From Aurantimonas manganoxydans SI85-9A1 (GTDB lineage Bacteria > Pseudomonadota > Alphaproteobacteria > Rhizobiales > Rhizobiaceae), in assembly GCF_000153465.1 (NCBI RefSeq), contig NZ_CH672387.1, forward strand, positions 2,643,903 through 2,707,902: a stretch of DNA of 64,000 nucleotides. Reading direction: 5' to 3'. Position 1 is the stretch's first letter. Each line of letters begins with the position of its first letter. The translations under genes were made by a program, and so were the position numbers. Positions 19,048-27,050 of the stretch are shown piece by piece. The notes under the pieces are model-generated. The model saw nothing but the letters and a program-made list of their open reading frames with translations, was not told the origin of the DNA and ran no database searches.

Positions 19048-19647
19048 TCAGCGCGACCAGCGGGGCAGATGGCGCTTCCAGCGTTCGCCGGCGCGCAGGC
19101 CACCGGTCCGCTGGCGACGGCGGCCCGCCGGGCGTGCCTCGGTCGCGGCCGTCTCGATCTCGGCGAGGCTGGTTTCAGCCGTCTGCAGATCCGCCACCGG
19201 CGCCGGAGCGACTGGTGCTGCGTCGACGGCCGGGGTGCGGCTCCAGTCGCGCTTGATTTGCGGTTGCGACTGGCTCTCGGCCTCGACTGCGACCGGACGC
19301 TGCGGTGTCTCGGCGACCGTCTTGCGCGGCCGGCCGCGACGGCGCACCGGACGCTCGACCGGCTCCGGGTCTGCTTCCGGCTCGGCCATGACGGGTTCGC
19401 TCGGCCGGCTCTGGAGAATGCGCGGCTGGCGGGACGGTGTCGCGTCGCTCTTGCCCGCTGACGACTCGGCCTTTGCCCGCGCCTTGGTGGCGGCAGCGGC
19501 GGGTGCCTCGTACTCGTCACGGGCAAGGTCGCTCTCGGCCGCGGCGATCAGATGCGAAACATCCGACCAGACGGACTTCTTCTTGCCCTCCGGCGAAAGC
19601 TTGCGCCGTTTCACGGCGACGGTGAACGGTTTCGACTGTGGTTTCAT
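19048..19647 (-). CDS. Disordered basic protein with AT-hook-like motif
   Basis: A 199-residue protein from ATG 19647 (MKPQSKPFTVAVKRRKL); an upstream in-frame ATG at 19668 is an alternative. The first 50 residues contain a short conserved-looking segment (KKKSVWSDVSHLIAAAESDLA); the rest is Ala/Pro/Glu-rich and probably unfolded. The string RRRGRPRKT is a classic AT-hook, so minor-groove DNA binding is plausible. A second basic block, AGRRRQRTGG, is near the end. No enzyme motif is seen. Function unknown. Confidence 0.65.
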   Translation of the reverse strand: MKPQSKPFTVAVKRRKLSPEGKKKSVWSDVSHLIAAAESDLARDEYEAPAAAATKARAKAESSAGKSDATPSRQPRILQSRPSEPVMAEPEADPEPVERPVRRRGRPRKTVAETPQRPVAVEAESQSQPQIKRDWSRTPAVDAAPVAPAPVADLQTAETSLAEIETAATEARPAGRRRQRTGGLRAGERWKRHLPRWSR

Positions 19648-19976
19648 CGTGCTCGTAGCTGTGTGCATGGAGGCCGGCCTCAGCCGGCGGTATATGCGAG
19701 GGATCAGGTGAATCACGGCCGCAACGACCGTCTCGCCTTATAGATATGTGCTGACAGGCGACTTGCCAATAAGGTTTGCCAGAATAAGCGCGGGAAAACT
19801 GTCGCGGCGGAGACAATTGCGTAACTTTCCTTGCCGCCGTCATGCGGTGTCTTGTCCTAAGCGCGCCAACAAACAGATCGGAATGCGTGATGGCAAGTGA
19901 CGGCAAGTTTCCGCAATGAAACGCCAAATGGCCGGCGCCGCGAGATCGGCAGGACGCGCGGCGCGCCTGCCCTAGA

Positions 19977-20690
19977 ATGGCAGTGATGGAACGGATCGCC
20001 GACGCAAGCTCACCGGACATCGACGCAACGCACCGGCGCGCGCTCATCCGCGCCTGGCCGGCGGCGCTCGGCATCGCCATTCTGGCGGGCCTGTGGCTCA
20101 GTCCGCTGGTCGAAATGAGCCGGCGGGCCTTTTCCGCCCACATGATCCTGCATCTGGGCATCGTCACCCTGGCCGCGCCGATGATCGTCATCGGGCTGCG
20201 GCGGATCGGCATCGGCCTGCACGTCATCCGCCCCGGCATCGGCTCGGCGATCGCTGCCTCCGCCTTCGACATGTTCGTCATCTGGGGCTGGCACACGCCG
20301 GTGCTGCACGAGGCCGCGGCGCGGGACGGCGGGGTCTTCGTGGTGCAGCAGGTCAGCTTTCTCGCCGCCGGCCTCCTCGTCTGGGCGGTCAGCTTCGCCG
20401 GCCGTCATTCCGGCGACGCGGCCATCGGCGCCTTCGCCATGCTGGCGACCTTCATCCACATGACCATGCTGGGCGTCCTTCTCGCGCTGGCCCCGGTCCT
20501 CGTCTACGCACCCGATGTCTGTGTCGGCGCCTTCGGCTTCGAGCGCCTCGACGACCAGCGTCTCGGCGGCATCCTGATGGCGGTGTTCGGCGGCCTTCCC
20601 TGCCTCGTCGGGGGCCTCGTGCTGGTGCAACGCCTGCTCGGGTCCGACACCGCCGCGGCGGTCAGGACGAACGGTCCCGGCCGGGGCTGA
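19977..20690 (+). CDS. CtaG-like (caa3-type) cytochrome c oxidase assembly membrane protein
   Basis: A 237-residue polytopic protein with about six membrane segments. FSAHMILHLGIVTLAAPMIVIGL contains the conserved HxxxH-like histidines of the Caa3_CtaG family, and WGWHTPVLHEAA and ATFIHMTMLGVLLALAP supply further membrane histidines. Such proteins are linked to copper delivery or assembly of terminal oxidases. The ATG at 19977 was kept; ATG 19986 is possible. No oxidase genes are adjacent, but a Sco-like copper chaperone lies at 29081-29674. Confidence 0.8.
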   Translation: MAVMERIADASSPDIDATHRRALIRAWPAALGIAILAGLWLSPLVEMSRRAFSAHMILHLGIVTLAAPMIVIGLRRIGIGLHVIRPGIGSAIAASAFDMFVIWGWHTPVLHEAAARDGGVFVVQQVSFLAAGLLVWAVSFAGRHSGDAAIGAFAMLATFIHMTMLGVLLALAPVLVYAPDVCVGAFGFERLDDQRLGGILMAVFGGLPCLVGGLVLVQRLLGSDTAAAVRTNGPGRG

Positions 20691-20841
20691 CCGCGACATG
20701 ATGTCAGGGTGCCGTGCCGCACTGTTTACGCCGGTTTGATAGCCGGCGACCTTTCACGCCGCGGTCGTGGCCCTATCCTGCTGACCCTCGCTGCCTGCAA
20801 CGCCGGCGGTCGCGGCCAGAAACAGGATCGAGGAGCAGGGT

Positions 20842-22656
20842 TTGCATCGCAGTATTGCCGACTACGCCATGATCGGGGACTGCGAAAGCGCAGCCCTCGT
20901 CTCCAAGGACGGCTCGATCGACTGGCTCTGCCTGCCGCGCTTCGATTCCCGCGCCTGCTTCGCCTCGCTGATCGGCACGCCTGAGAACGGCCGCTGGCGC
21001 ATCGCGCCGAGCGATCTGGAGTTCACCTCCTCGCGGCGCTATCGCGACGGTACGCTGATCCTCGAGACGACGTTCAGGACGGCAACCGGCAGCGCCATGC
21101 TCATCGACTTCATGCCGCCCCGCGACGGCATCGCCAACGTCATGCGCATCGTCGTCGGCCTCGAAGGCAGCGTCGATCTCGATTTCGACCTCGTCATGCG
21201 CTTCGACTACGGCCGGACGGTGCCTTGGGTGACGCGCATCGACCGCGACACGATGACGGCCGTCGCGGGACCGGAGATGCTGGTGATGCGCGCGCCGGTC
21301 AATCTGCATGGCGAGGACATGCACACCAAGGGGCGCTTCACCGTCTCGGCGGGCGAGCGCCTGGCCTTCACACTTCTGCACCAGCCGTCCAACCAGGAGC
21401 CGCTGGCGGGCACCGACCCCGAGGCGGCCCTCGCCGATACCGAAGCCTTCTGGACCGCCTTCTCCTCCCGCTGCCCCGAGGTCGGCAACTGGACCGGGGA
21501 GGTGCGCCGCTCGCTGATCACCCTGAAGGCGCTGACCTTCCGCCCGACCGGCGGCATCGTCGCGGCCGCGACGACATCGCTGCCCGAGGAGATCGGCGGC
21601 AGCCGCAACTGGGACTACCGTTATTGCTGGCTGCGGGACGCCACGCTGACGCTGATGGCCTTCATGGATCTCGGCTATTACGAGGAAGCCGAAGCGTGGC
21701 GCGAATGGCTGATGCGGTCGGTCGCGGGCGATCCGGCGCAGATGCAGATCATGTACGGCGTCGCCGGCGAGCGGCATCTCCTGGAATGGGAAGTGCCGTG
21801 GCTCGAAGGCTTCCGCGAGTCGCAGCCGGTGCGGGTCGGCAATGCCGCGTCCGAGCAGTTCCAGCTCGACATCTATGGCGAGGTCGCCGACCTTTTGGCC
21901 CAGGCGCGCACGGGCGGCCTCGCCCCGCATCCGCGCTCGGCCGCGCTGGCCCATTCGGTCATGCCGTTCCTGGAAAAGGCCTGGCGCCGGCCCGACGACG
22001 GCATCTGGGAAATCCGCGGCGAACACCGGCACTTCGTCCACTCCAAGGTCATGGCCTGGGTGGCCTTCGACCGCGCGTCGAAGATGGCCGCCGACATCGA
22101 GGGCGGCGAGAACTACGCCAAGCACTGGCGACGGGTGGCCGACGACATCCATGAGGACGTCTGCAAGAACGGCTATGACGCCGAGCTCGGGTCCTTCGTT
22201 CAGGCCTATGGCTCGACGGCGCTGGACGCCAGCCTGCTCCACATCCCACTGACCGGCTTCCTGCCGGCCGACGATCCGCGGGTGAAGGGCACGGTCGCGG
22301 CGATCGAGCAGCGCCTTTTGCGCGACGGTCTGGTGATCCGTTACGACAATGGCGAGACCGGCGATGGCCTCGAGGGCGAGGAAGGCGCGTTCCTGGCCTG
22401 CTCGTTCTGGCTGGCCGACGTCTACGCCCTCCTCGGACGGTTCGACGACGCGGTGGCCCTCTACGAGCGTCTCTGTAGCCTGAAGAACGATGTCGGCCTG
22501 CTGGCGGAGGAATACGATCCGGTGGGCGACGAGATGCTCGGCAATTTCCCCCAGGCCTTCAGCCATGTCGGAGTGATCATCACGGCGCTGAATCTGGCAC
22601 GGGCCAAGGGTCCGGCCAAGGAACGCACCGACACGAATGGCCAGCCCGTCGCCTGA
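20842..22656 (+). CDS. Glycoside hydrolase family 15 (glucoamylase/trehalase-like)
   Basis: A 604-residue cytosolic enzyme. It starts with TTG at 20842, preceded by AGGAG 6 nt upstream, and opens IADYAMIGDCESAALVSKDGSIDWLCLPRFDS, the standard N-terminal domain of this bacterial GH15 type. The (alpha/alpha)6 catalytic domain contains SRNWDYRYCWLRDA and LDIYGEVADLL, and the late acidic motif EEYDPVGDEMLGNFPQAFSHVG holds the general base Glu. The family cleaves terminal alpha-glucosidic bonds in maltooligosaccharides or trehalose. A separate monocistronic gene; substrate uncertain. Confidence 0.9.
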   Translation: MHRSIADYAMIGDCESAALVSKDGSIDWLCLPRFDSRACFASLIGTPENGRWRIAPSDLEFTSSRRYRDGTLILETTFRTATGSAMLIDFMPPRDGIANVMRIVVGLEGSVDLDFDLVMRFDYGRTVPWVTRIDRDTMTAVAGPEMLVMRAPVNLHGEDMHTKGRFTVSAGERLAFTLLHQPSNQEPLAGTDPEAALADTEAFWTAFSSRCPEVGNWTGEVRRSLITLKALTFRPTGGIVAAATTSLPEEIGGSRNWDYRYCWLRDATLTLMAFMDLGYYEEAEAWREWLMRSVAGDPAQMQIMYGVAGERHLLEWEVPWLEGFRESQPVRVGNAASEQFQLDIYGEVADLLAQARTGGLAPHPRSAALAHSVMPFLEKAWRRPDDGIWEIRGEHRHFVHSKVMAWVAFDRASKMAADIEGGENYAKHWRRVADDIHEDVCKNGYDAELGSFVQAYGSTALDASLLHIPLTGFLPADDPRVKGTVAAIEQRLLRDGLVIRYDNGETGDGLEGEEGAFLACSFWLADVYALLGRFDDAVALYERLCSLKNDVGLLAEEYDPVGDEMLGNFPQAFSHVGVIITALNLARAKGPAKERTDTNGQPVA

Positions 22657-22834
22657 CAGGCCCGCCGCGGGGCTGCCCGGCCTCGGGGCGGATCAGGGCG
22701 GCGCGGGCCGCTCGGCAGAGTATCGGCGGGCGGCCGCTCATCAACCATTGCGTGATCGGCCTGATCATTCAGGAGCCATTCAGCTTCCCGGACGTTGAAT
22801 GGAACAGGATGGAATCTGTCGCCCGGAGGTCGGT

Positions 22835-23308
22835 ATGAAATTGTTCAAGTCGTTTGCGGTCAGGTCTATGGCCGTTGCTCTCGCGCTGGCGGTGGCGCCG
22901 GCGACCCTGCCGGCGGGTGCCCCGCTAGGCATCGCCCAAGCCCAGGCCGAGCCCTTTGTCGGCGCCGGCGTTCACCTGGTGGGCGGGCGCCATTACGGCC
23001 GTCGCCATTATCGTGGCGGACGGCACTATCGCGGCGGGCGCCGCCATTATCGCCGCCATCGCGGCATCGATTCCGGTGGCGCGGCCGTTCTCGGCGGCAT
23101 CATCGGCCTCGGCATCGGCGCGGCCATTGCCAGCCAGCCCCGCTATTACGATGCGCCGCGGCCGCTCTACCGCGTGGCGCCGCGCGGCTATGCGCCGGCC
23201 TATGGCACCGGCGAATGGTATCGCTACTGCGCCGACAAGTACCGGTCGTTCGATCCGCGCAGCGGCACCTACCAGCCCTATCACGGCCCGCGTCGCGTCT
23301 GCCGCTGA
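22835..23308 (+). CDS. BA14K-family secreted protein
   Basis: A 157-residue protein from ATG 22835 (MKLFKSF), preceded by GGAGG. It has a signal peptide (hydrophobic MAVALALAVAPATL, cleavage near AQAQA-EP), then a His/Arg/Tyr/Gly-rich repeat of GGRHYRGGRRHYRR type. A glycine-rich membrane-like helix GGIIGLGIGAAIA follows, and the C-terminal BA14K motif WYRYCADKYRSFDPRSGTY ends with PRRVCR. In Brucella and relatives such proteins are immunoreactive, lectin-like surface proteins. It is followed by a strong terminator at 23367-23398. Confidence 0.88.
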   Translation: MKLFKSFAVRSMAVALALAVAPATLPAGAPLGIAQAQAEPFVGAGVHLVGGRHYGRRHYRGGRHYRGGRRHYRRHRGIDSGGAAVLGGIIGLGIGAAIASQPRYYDAPRPLYRVAPRGYAPAYGTGEWYRYCADKYRSFDPRSGTYQPYHGPRRVCR

Positions 23309-23366
23309 TCGGCCGCAACGACCCGGCCATCCCCGCGCGTCCCGCGGGCAAGGCCTGCAACCGGAA

Positions 23367-23398
23367 GACCCGCCGCAATCCCTGCGGCGGGTCTTTTT
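23367..23398 (+). terminator. Rho-independent terminator after the BA14K gene
   Basis: A perfect 10-bp stem GACCCGCCGC/GCGGCGGGTC with a 7-nt loop is followed by TTTTT. It lies between convergent genes and ends transcription of the BA14K gene. Confidence 0.88.
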
Positions 23399-23413
23399 GC
23401 GTCGGTGCCTACG

Positions 23414-25252
23414 TCAGGCGACGGCGGGCGGTCCGACCGGACGCGTCGCCGCGTCCAGCCAGTCGCGGTCGGTGGCGTCGAGCCGCTCGCCGAGCGCCGC
23501 GCGCACCCGCCGGTGATAATCATCCAGCCAGGCGATCTCGTCGGCCGTCATCAGCTCCGGCGCAACCAGCCGCGTGTCGATCGGGGCGAGCGTCAGCGTC
23601 TCGAAGCCGTGCATGGCGATGTCGCCGCCGGTGATCTTCGCCGCCGGTTCGGTCAGGATGAGGTTCTCGATGCGGATGCCGAAGGCGCCCTCGCGGTAAT
23701 AGCCCGGCTCGTTCGACAGGATCATGCCGGCTTCGATCACAGCCATGCCGCGCCGCGAGATCGACTGCGGCCCCTCATGGACAGCGAGATAGGAGCCGAT
23801 GCCGTGGCCGGTGCCATGGGCGAAGTCGCAGCCCGCCTTCCACAAAGCGATACGGGCCAGCGGATCGAGGTCGACGCCGCGCGTGCCCTTGGGAAACCGC
23901 GCCGTCGCAATGGCGATCATGCCCTTGAGCACCAGCGTGAACTTGCGGCGCATCTCGCTGGTCGGCTCGCCCACCGGCAGGGTGCGGGTGATGTCCGTGG
24001 TGCCGTCCTGGTACTGGGCGCCGGAATCCAGCAGGAACAATTCGCCCTCGCGCAGCAGCCGGTCGGAGTCGCGGTTCACCCGGTAATGGACGATCGCGCC
24101 GTTCGGGCCGGAGCCGGCGATGGTGTCGAAGGAGATGTCCTTCAGCGGAAAACCGTCCTCCTGCGCATGCTCGGCGCGCATCGCCTCCAGCTTTTCGGCG
24201 GCGGCGATCTCGGTGACCGTGCCGGGCTCCTGCCGGTCGAACCAGGCGAGGAAGCGCGTCACCGCGACGCCGTCGCGCAGATGCGCGGCACGCGCACCGG
24301 CGATCTCGCCGTCATTCTTGATCGCCCGCGGCAGCCGCGCCGGGTCCGGCATCTCGGCCACCGTGCCGCCGGCGGCCTCGACGATGGTCGACAGGCGCGC
24401 CGCGGCAAGCTGCGGATCAAGACCGATGGTGCGGCCGGACGCCTCGCGCCGGACCGCCGGCTCGAAGGCCTCCGGCGTATCGATGTCGGCCAGTGCCGCA
24501 AGGTGGTCCTGCACCGCGTCGTCCAGCTTGGCCGGATCGACGAAGAGCGTCGGGCGCCCGGTGGCCCGCAGGATGGCGAAGCCCAGCATCAGCGGCGTAT
24601 GCGACACGTCCGAGCCGCGAATGTTGAAGGCCCAGGCGATCGACGACGGGTCGGTCAGGATCGTCGCGTCGGCCTTCGCATCGGCAATCGCCGTCGCCAG
24701 TTCGGCGAGCTTGTCGCCCGCCGGGCTGCCGGCAAAGCTCTCCGGATGGATGACGGCGCGGCCGGCCGGCGGTGCGGGACGGTCGTTCCAGATCCGGTCG
24801 ATCGGATTGGCGGCCAAGGCGACGAGTTCGCCGCCCACCGATTCCAGCGCGGTGCGCAGGCGTTTCGCCTCGCCCACCGTGTGCAGCCAGGGATCGAAGC
24901 CGATGCGCTTGCCGGCTGCTTCATTCTTCAGGAAATCGGCCAGCGAGGTCTCCGCCGAGGCGACCGGTTCGAAGACGTCGAGATCGACCTGCTGGCGCAC
25001 CTGCAGCGTATAGCGGCCGTCGACGAGAATCGCCGCGCTGCCGGCAAGCACCACCGCGACGCCGGCCGAGCCGGAAAAGCCGGTCAGCCATTCCAGCCGC
25101 GCCGCCGAGGGCGGGATGTATTCGCCCTGATGCTCGTCGGCGCGCGGCACGATGAAGCCGTCGACGCCGTCGGCGCGCAGGCCGTCCCGCAGGCGGGCGA
25201 CCCGGGCCGCGCTCTGGGAGAAGTCGGCGATCTCGTCGAAGCTCTGGAACAT
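23414..25252 (-). CDS. pepP: Xaa-Pro aminopeptidase (aminopeptidase P, M24B family)
   Basis: A 612-residue enzyme from the ATG at 25252 (MFQSFDEIADFSQSAARV); longer in-frame starts look unlike the family. The order is two creatinase-N-like domains (DGFIVPRADEHQGEYIPP) and the M24 'pita-bread' metalloprotease domain. Metal ligands lie in LLDSGAQYQDGTTDITRT, HGTGHGIGSYLAVHEGP, EPGYYREGAFGIRIENL and FETLTLAPID. A C-terminal extension of eukaryotic-cytosolic APP type is present. It removes N-terminal residues before proline in peptides in the cytoplasm. Single gene; the terminator at 23367 is convergent. Confidence 0.92.
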   Translation of the reverse strand: MFQSFDEIADFSQSAARVARLRDGLRADGVDGFIVPRADEHQGEYIPPSAARLEWLTGFSGSAGVAVVLAGSAAILVDGRYTLQVRQQVDLDVFEPVASAETSLADFLKNEAAGKRIGFDPWLHTVGEAKRLRTALESVGGELVALAANPIDRIWNDRPAPPAGRAVIHPESFAGSPAGDKLAELATAIADAKADATILTDPSSIAWAFNIRGSDVSHTPLMLGFAILRATGRPTLFVDPAKLDDAVQDHLAALADIDTPEAFEPAVRREASGRTIGLDPQLAAARLSTIVEAAGGTVAEMPDPARLPRAIKNDGEIAGARAAHLRDGVAVTRFLAWFDRQEPGTVTEIAAAEKLEAMRAEHAQEDGFPLKDISFDTIAGSGPNGAIVHYRVNRDSDRLLREGELFLLDSGAQYQDGTTDITRTLPVGEPTSEMRRKFTLVLKGMIAIATARFPKGTRGVDLDPLARIALWKAGCDFAHGTGHGIGSYLAVHEGPQSISRRGMAVIEAGMILSNEPGYYREGAFGIRIENLILTEPAAKITGGDIAMHGFETLTLAPIDTRLVAPELMTADEIAWLDDYHRRVRAALGERLDATDRDWLDAATRPVGPPAVA

Positions 25253-25481
25253 CGGATGGCTCTTGCAAAGGAGGAGGCCGCTGCGGTGCGCGGCGATTGT
25301 CTGCGGGGCCGGAACATATGCATTTGGCAAGGAAGCGCAAAGGTTACCGGATTATGACGGGATCGCCGATGTTGCACTGCAAAAACGGGACGGACCTATG
25401 CAGTGCGGACTCTACCTGACGGGGACGCGGCAACGCATATTGGGGTCACCGGGAGGCCACGAGCCGAACAGGAGACTTTCC

Positions 25482-25691
25482 ATGGCGACTTCCACCTATA
25501 CCGACGTATCCCTGCGCAATTCCGCCCGCTCCAGGGGCTTCATGCGCAACATGCTCGACCGGGTGATCGAGGCCCGCGAGCGCGAGGCCCGTCGCTATGT
25601 CGACAACCACTTCACGATGATGGGCCGCGAGGAATTCGGCTCCAACGCACGCGAGTCGCTATTCGAGGGCCGCGCGCCCGAGCGGGGCTGA
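25482..25691 (+). CDS. Small hypothetical protein (69 aa)
   Basis: ATG 25482 has AGGAGA 7 nt upstream, a strong ribosome binding site, and a terminator follows at 25734-25769, so this small gene looks real. The peptide is charged and helical (SRGFMRNMLDRVIEAREREARRYVDNHF). It resembles the short basic proteins common in Hyphomicrobiales, but I could not place it in a family. Confidence 0.72.
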   Translation: MATSTYTDVSLRNSARSRGFMRNMLDRVIEAREREARRYVDNHFTMMGREEFGSNARESLFEGRAPERG

Positions 25692-25733
25692 GCAGCCCGG
25701 CCGCGTCACCGCAGCCATTCCCGACCGAAACAG

Positions 25734-25769
25734 ACGCCGGCCGCAGCCCCCCTGCGCGCCGGCGTTTTC
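25734..25769 (+). terminator. Rho-independent terminator
   Basis: Stem ACGCCGGC/GCCGGCGT, extended by CGCAG/CTGCG with one bulged base, is followed by TTTT. It ends the 69-aa gene at 25482-25691. Confidence 0.75.
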
Positions 25770-25824
25770 GTGTCCGGTCCGGTGCTGTAGGCTCGGCCTC
25801 TCCTGTTCGCCGTGTGAGGCCGCC

Positions 25825-26163
25825 ATGTGCCTGCAGTGCCTGAAGCCCGATGTGGTGTTCGTCGTGCCGAACGCCGTCTGGCGCGACTACGACGCCCTGC
25901 GCGCGCGCTGCGGTCCGCTGACGCTTCGGTTTCACCACGCATGCGAGCGCGAGGTGCGGGAAGCCGTCCGGCAACACGATCTCAGGACTGCCCTGCACTG
26001 GCGCGCCGTCGATCGTCTCGCCCTCGAATACCGCCGGTCGCCGGTCAGCGCGCTGGAGGTCGGCGGGGTACGGTTTCGCGAGACAGAGAAGCAAGCCTTC
26101 CTGCGCTATCCCGACGATGCCGACCTGCGGCCGGTTCCGATCGGTGTCGCGCCGGCCGCCTGA
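25825..26163 (+). CDS. Hypothetical protein (112 aa)
   Basis: ATG 25825 has GAGG 6 nt upstream. The product is a soluble, Arg/Val-rich protein starting MCLQCLKPDVVF, with RFHHACEREVREAV in the middle. A CxxC pair at residues 2-5 is the only notable motif. It runs convergently toward prmA, ending 12 nt before it. The opposite strand has an alternative frame of no known family, so the gene is likely but not certain. Confidence 0.5.
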   Translation: MCLQCLKPDVVFVVPNAVWRDYDALRARCGPLTLRFHHACEREVREAVRQHDLRTALHWRAVDRLALEYRRSPVSALEVGGVRFRETEKQAFLRYPDDADLRPVPIGVAPAA

Positions 26164-26175
26164 CCCGCGCGAGGC

Positions 26176-27045
26176 CTAGCGCAGATGCAGGGTGACCCAT
26201 TCGCCGCGCACCAGCGTGGCGACATGGTAGAGGCCCTGGTTGCGGAAGGCGGCGAGAACCGCATTGCGCTGGGTGGTCAAAATGCCCGAGAGGACGATGT
26301 CGCCGCCTTGGGCGAGATGCCGGTGGAACTCGGGCGCAAGCTTCATCAGGGGCCCGGCCAGGATATTGGCGACGATCAGATCGTAGGGCGCGCGCTCGCG
26401 GATCGCCTCGGCGCCGAAGCCGATGGCCGTGGCGCAATCGACGAAATTCGCCACGCCATTGGCCTCGACATTCGCCCGCGCCACGCGGACGGCCACAGGG
26501 TCGATGTCGGTCGCCAGCACCGGCACCCGGGCGAGCTTGGCCAGGCCGATGGCCAGGACCGCGCTGCCGGTGCCCAGATCCAGCGCGTTGCGCGGCTTGC
26601 GCCGGGTCGCCAGCCGCGCGATCGTCTCCAGGCAGCCGGCCGTGGTGCCATGATGGCCCGTGCCGAAGGCCTGCCCGGCTTCGATCTCGATCGCCAGATC
26701 GTTGGTCTTCACCTTGTTGCGGTCATGGGCGCCATGCACCAGGAAGCGTCCGGCGCGCACCGGCTTCAGCGCCGCCAGCACATCGGCCATCCAGTCCTTG
26801 TCGGGCAGGTCCTCGCGGCAGATCTCGCCGCCGCCGGCCTCGGCGATGGCGCCGGCGAACAGGCGTTCCGCCTCCTCGCCATCGGGCGCATCGACATAGG
26901 CCGAGACCTCGAAGATCGCCTTCGCCTCGTCGATCTCGGCCAGCGACACCGGCGTACCGAGATCCTCGAAGGCGGTCTCGACGGCGGCGTAGCAGGCGTC
27001 GGCCGCGGCCTTGTCCGCGGTGACGTAGAAACGGATCTGCGGCAT
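26176..27045 (-). CDS. prmA: Ribosomal protein L11 methyltransferase
   Basis: A 289-residue SAM-dependent methyltransferase from ATG 27045 (MPQIRFYVTADK). The N-terminal L11-recognition domain is followed by a Rossmann domain with AFGTGHHGTTAGCLE, NALDLGTGSAVLAIGLAKL (motif I), ATDIDPVAV and DLIVANILAGPL (NIL motif), all diagnostic of PrmA. It trimethylates L11 in the cytoplasm. The next upstream gene, the antiporter, ends 6 nt before this start, so the two probably share a transcript. Confidence 0.95.
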   Translation of the reverse strand: MPQIRFYVTADKAAADACYAAVETAFEDLGTPVSLAEIDEAKAIFEVSAYVDAPDGEEAERLFAGAIAEAGGGEICREDLPDKDWMADVLAALKPVRAGRFLVHGAHDRNKVKTNDLAIEIEAGQAFGTGHHGTTAGCLETIARLATRRKPRNALDLGTGSAVLAIGLAKLARVPVLATDIDPVAVRVARANVEANGVANFVDCATAIGFGAEAIRERAPYDLIVANILAGPLMKLAPEFHRHLAQGGDIVLSGILTTQRNAVLAAFRNQGLYHVATLVRGEWVTLHLR

Positions 27046-27050
27046 TCCTG

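Noticed and set aside
17903-19711. A plus-strand open frame of about 600 codons opposite the BrkB-like and AT-hook genes
   Set aside because: It is an antisense shadow of GC-rich codons. The peptide is Arg/Asp/Gln/Gly-rich without any domain, while the minus strand encodes a recognisable membrane protein.
20773-22566. A ~600-codon minus-strand open frame opposite the GH15 gene
   Set aside because: Shadow frame; GH15 motifs on the plus strand are clear.
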